From Thuidium tamariscinum (taxonomy: Eukaryota > Streptophyta > Bryopsida > Hypnales > Thuidiaceae), in NCBI GenBank assembly GCA_947034885.2, contig OX344749.2, forward strand, positions 37,901,682-37,965,681: a stretch of 64,000 nt of DNA, given 5' to 3'. This document shows positions 60,725 to 64,000 of the stretch, piece by piece. Within the stretch, counting starts at the first letter, position 1. Each line of letters begins with the position of its first letter. Position numbers and translations under genes: made by a program. The notes beneath the pieces were generated by a model that saw only the letters and a program-made list of their open reading frames with translations, made no database searches and was not told where the DNA came from.

Positions 60725-60879
60725 TAGCCATCATACTACACTTCTTATTCATCCACCAAATACTAGGAAAGAAAAATTCCAATTTTTAGGCACAATATAT
60801 TGGCATGCTTTGCCTTGAAGTCCCAAAAGAATCCCCTTTAGAGATTGTGAGGGTTTGGAGGAGGCTTGTATGACCTCAA

Positions 60880-61740
60880 TTTTTTTACATGATTTTTTGA
60901 AAAGAAAATTGAAGATAGGATATTACATTAGTTTTTGGATAATATAGTATTTACTTCAAATAGTGCCTTAGAGCAAAAGATATTGATGCTACCCTAAATC
61001 CAAAAAGCAATTCAAAAGGCAACACAAAAAAAAATCACAAAAAATAAGATTTTAAAAAATAAATAAAACTTTAAGATTGTACTTTATTGTTTACATGTGA
61101 AGCTTTGATTCATTCTATTTGAAGCAATAATGAGATAGTTATTGACAATCTTGATTTTCAAACAATGTAAGCGTTTTGTTGAAAAAGTAACTTCTAAAAT
61201 CCATTTTAAAATGCAATTTTCACAATTTATCAAAAAAAATTTGACAAGGGCAAATTTGATTGTGTTTCAATTTCATATTAGAGCTATTAATGATTTAGTT
61301 TTTCATTCAATCTTCTATATACTTCAAGTTAACAATTATTTTGAAGATAAAAATCAACTATGTTTTTTTTTTAAATTTTTCTGTAACTCTCAACTCAATT
61401 CTTCAACACTAAACTTCAACATGAAAAATTTGAAAATCAAAATTTAGCAGTGCACAAATTTGAATTAGAAGATTTGAAGGCAAAAATTATAGTTGAATAA
61501 ATAAGGTGTAAATAAAAGAAGAAAATTCCTTGTTTTCTTTACTTTAAATGCAAATATCTTGCAATCTACACAATCAAATTTCTTAAATTTTTTTTAGATA
61601 TTTTTATAATAGTGTAATGCAAGATTTTATGGTTAAAAAAATTATTTCTTTGCTCTTTGTAATAAAAATGGTAGTTTTGAGTGTTTCTTGATGAAAATAT
61701 ACCTTAAGACTTTAGGGATTACAAATTTGTTTGTTTGTTA
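60880..61740 (+). repeat. Dispersed AT-rich repeat, copy B
   Basis: Same-orientation relative of 27980-29055, heavily diverged. Shared blocks include TTAGAGCTATTAATGATT and GAAAAAGTAACTTCTAAAA. No coding capacity. Confidence 0.55.
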
Positions 61741-64000
61741 AAAGCCTAACATCAATGCTAAAAAAATCATTGTATTTAAAACTCAATTTGTGCCTTGATT
61801 CCATTCAACCCTCTCAAATTGCACATTTTGTCATTGCACTTATTCAGTTTCATAATCATTCTTGTTGCATACAAATATGATGGGAGAAGTACATTCTACA
61901 TGTGTACTTGGAAATACAAATCTATTAAGCACTTCAAAAGTCTCTTTTGTCCTTCAAGGCAAAAGTTTAGGTGTTTTTGAACTATTTTTCCTATGAGAGC
62001 TTACATTCAAATGTAATAATGGGAAATAACATCCAAAATGTCTCCAAATATTGAAATAAAAAGTCCAATTTTAGTATCAAATGTGAAAAGATTCCAAACA
62101 TCATTTCTAAAAAAACAAATACATCTTTATATCATTTCTATGTGACAACAAATGACATTTACTTTATAATTGACCAAAAAATGATGGAAAAAATTCCACA
62201 TAAGCACATCTATTTTCATGTATATTTTAGGTGCTTAGATTGGCACATTGAAGAAATGTTTTGTCTAACTAGGCTACTTTTATCCATTTGCACGTGAACA
62301 ATATGTTAGGACTTTATTTTTGTTATTTCTATTCATAAAAAGAGATTATACAATGGTGTGCAATTGTTGAAAGGTTCAAAAATTACAAATGGAAAGAAAA
62401 TGATATCAATTTTACCCTTTAAATGACCAATTGTACGTTTCCTATAAATTCTTGCAATCAAATTAAAAATTCATCACAAATGTTTTTATGTGAATTTTCA
62501 TTTGAAACCATCAACTATTAATTTTTTTTAAATTGAACAGCAAAGATGGAGTTTTGAATTTTGAAATTGGAAATTTGGTGTACTTGCAAGGGATTGTGTA
62601 AGATACAAATGTTAATTTGAGAAAAAAATTTAACTTTGTTTTTCACTATGCCAAGAAAACTAAAGGATTGAAATAGGAAGTGTCAACCTTCGTTGTAAGT
62701 CATTGTACATCATTGTTTGAAATAGATATATGGATCTTGTTGACAACAAATGAGGCCTTTGGGCTATATTTATTATTGACTATATAAGCTTGTGACAATG
62801 ACAATGACAATGACAATGATAAACAAGGTCAACAAACTATATTGTTGAATATTAATTGACAAAGTTGTTTTTCTTTTCTTGACAAAATGATCAAATTCCA
62901 CGTTTATTTAGGCATTAAATGCCTAAAAGCACCCAAAATGATAATGAAGATGATGTCAACTCCCAAAGGGTGCACTATACAGGAAGTTTGTTGATCACAT
63001 GTGAACAAGCCTCTATTATTTTGGGGCTATGTAGGTGTTTTTTGAAGATTTATTGGGGGCTTACTTTACCTAAATCTCTAAACTAAAGGATGTTTATTTC
63101 ATGTATCCTATCTTTTAGTTAAAAAAAATTGAGTGTCAATTTTTTATATCCTATATTCGTTATAAATACAACATTGATAGTAGAAAGTCATACAAACAAT
63201 CGACATACAAACAATTATAGTGTAATCCTAAATGGTGTGATTTGCAAACTATATTCACAATAATATAAAATCATAGTAATTGCAAAAGCTAATACCAAAG
63301 TTTGTACCAATGAAGCAATGAAGCAAAAACTAGTACCATAAGAAAACAATGCACAAAATTACTAAACAAGTTTGGGTTTACATGGCTCAAAGCAATGCAC
63401 AAAATTGTGGTGTATGTGTTAACAATCACATAACACATACCATTCACAAAAGTTTCAAAAAATGAAGAGTATGCCTTGTCCAAGAGTCCCAATTTCAAAT
63501 GCAACAAGATACTAAAGAACTCCAAACTAAGGCCAAAATGATGCTTGGACTTGCACATTAAAACAACACAACATCAATGAGGGAAGCACATATGAATCAC
63601 TAGAACAAAAATTGCATGCAAGAGGGAAGCACACATGAATGACTGCTAAAAGAATTTGAAATCTCTCAAGCAAATTTGAAAAACCTCCACCACTGTAAAC
63701 AAAAACCCTAATGTCCAGAAAACTTCATTGACTGCTCAATCACCCATTCACCCTACCACTCAATCATTGACTAAACTAACGGAAGTCTCCGGCCAGAATA
63801 TCATTCATTCATCCAGATTTAAATTTAATTGCCTATACAACATGTATATGGAATTCTAGTCGACCCTTAGTAAACCATAAATTTTTATACCTCTATGAAT
63901 TTAGTGTATAACTCATGGATTTATACTATCCTAAGTATACTATGGAAAGTTCAAATTTTTGGAAGGGAATTTTGGTGGTGCTACTTTAGAAAAAAGAAAT
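61741..64000. other. AT-rich non-coding DNA
   Basis: No gene or element with visible ends. A four-copy GACAAT microsatellite lies at 62793-62818. Confidence 0.5.
62793..62818. repeat. GACAAT microsatellite
   Basis: Four uninterrupted GACAAT units plus a partial one. Confidence 0.85.

Overview
The window looks like nuclear DNA of a green plant, most likely a bryophyte-grade (non-seed) land plant. The evidence is a two-exon nuclear RbcS gene with a chloroplast transit peptide, a chloroplast-targeted MATE transporter with 14 short coding exons, GT-AG introns, a telo-box next to ribosomal-protein relics, and very AT-rich intergenic DNA full of small inverted-repeat elements. The species cannot be fixed from sequence alone.

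Region 1-14 kb holds two divergently arranged gene-like units. On the minus strand (7351 to 97) about twelve exons join into a roughly 1,250-residue protein. It has a ParB-like DGNHR segment, a K/E-rich helix and a C-terminal DNA N4/N6-methyltransferase fold whose catalytic motifs look degenerate; one frame break and one in-frame TAG suggest decay. On the plus strand (9906-13941) lies a MULE-type transposase gene with a GCM/WRKY-like zinc finger, a DDE-like core and a C-terminal SWIM finger. A 74-75 bp G-box minisatellite lies upstream of the ParB-MTase gene. Eight palindromes with a GGATCC core occur only inside introns of these two genes. This pair plus its palindromes is the most unusual thing in the window.

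Region 14-29 kb is mostly non-coding: terminal fragments and one 1.5-kb copy of a TIR element, several MITEs and AT-rich dispersed repeats, interrupted by the GC-richer RbcS gene (19941-20629).

Region 29-46.8 kb is the genic part. It has two unrecognised open segments (29.8-30.4 kb; a repeat-bearing membrane protein at 31.3-32.3 kb), the EDS5/DTX46-like MATE gene (35522-40874), scattered relics of ribosomal protein eL13 (42-43 kb) and a peptidyl-tRNA hydrolase 2 gene (45246-45785, minus).

Region 46.8-64 kb is repeat territory: two dispersed fragments of the PTH2 locus, three CACTA-tipped hairpin elements with 3-bp target duplications, a 1.1-kb foldback, a decayed DUF7869-type gene with a 77-bp hairpin inserted in it, a hairpin that has copied part of a coding fragment, and AT-rich repeats shared with the 25-29 kb region. 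No LTR retrotransposon or virus-like coding region, tRNA, rRNA or CRISPR was recognised.
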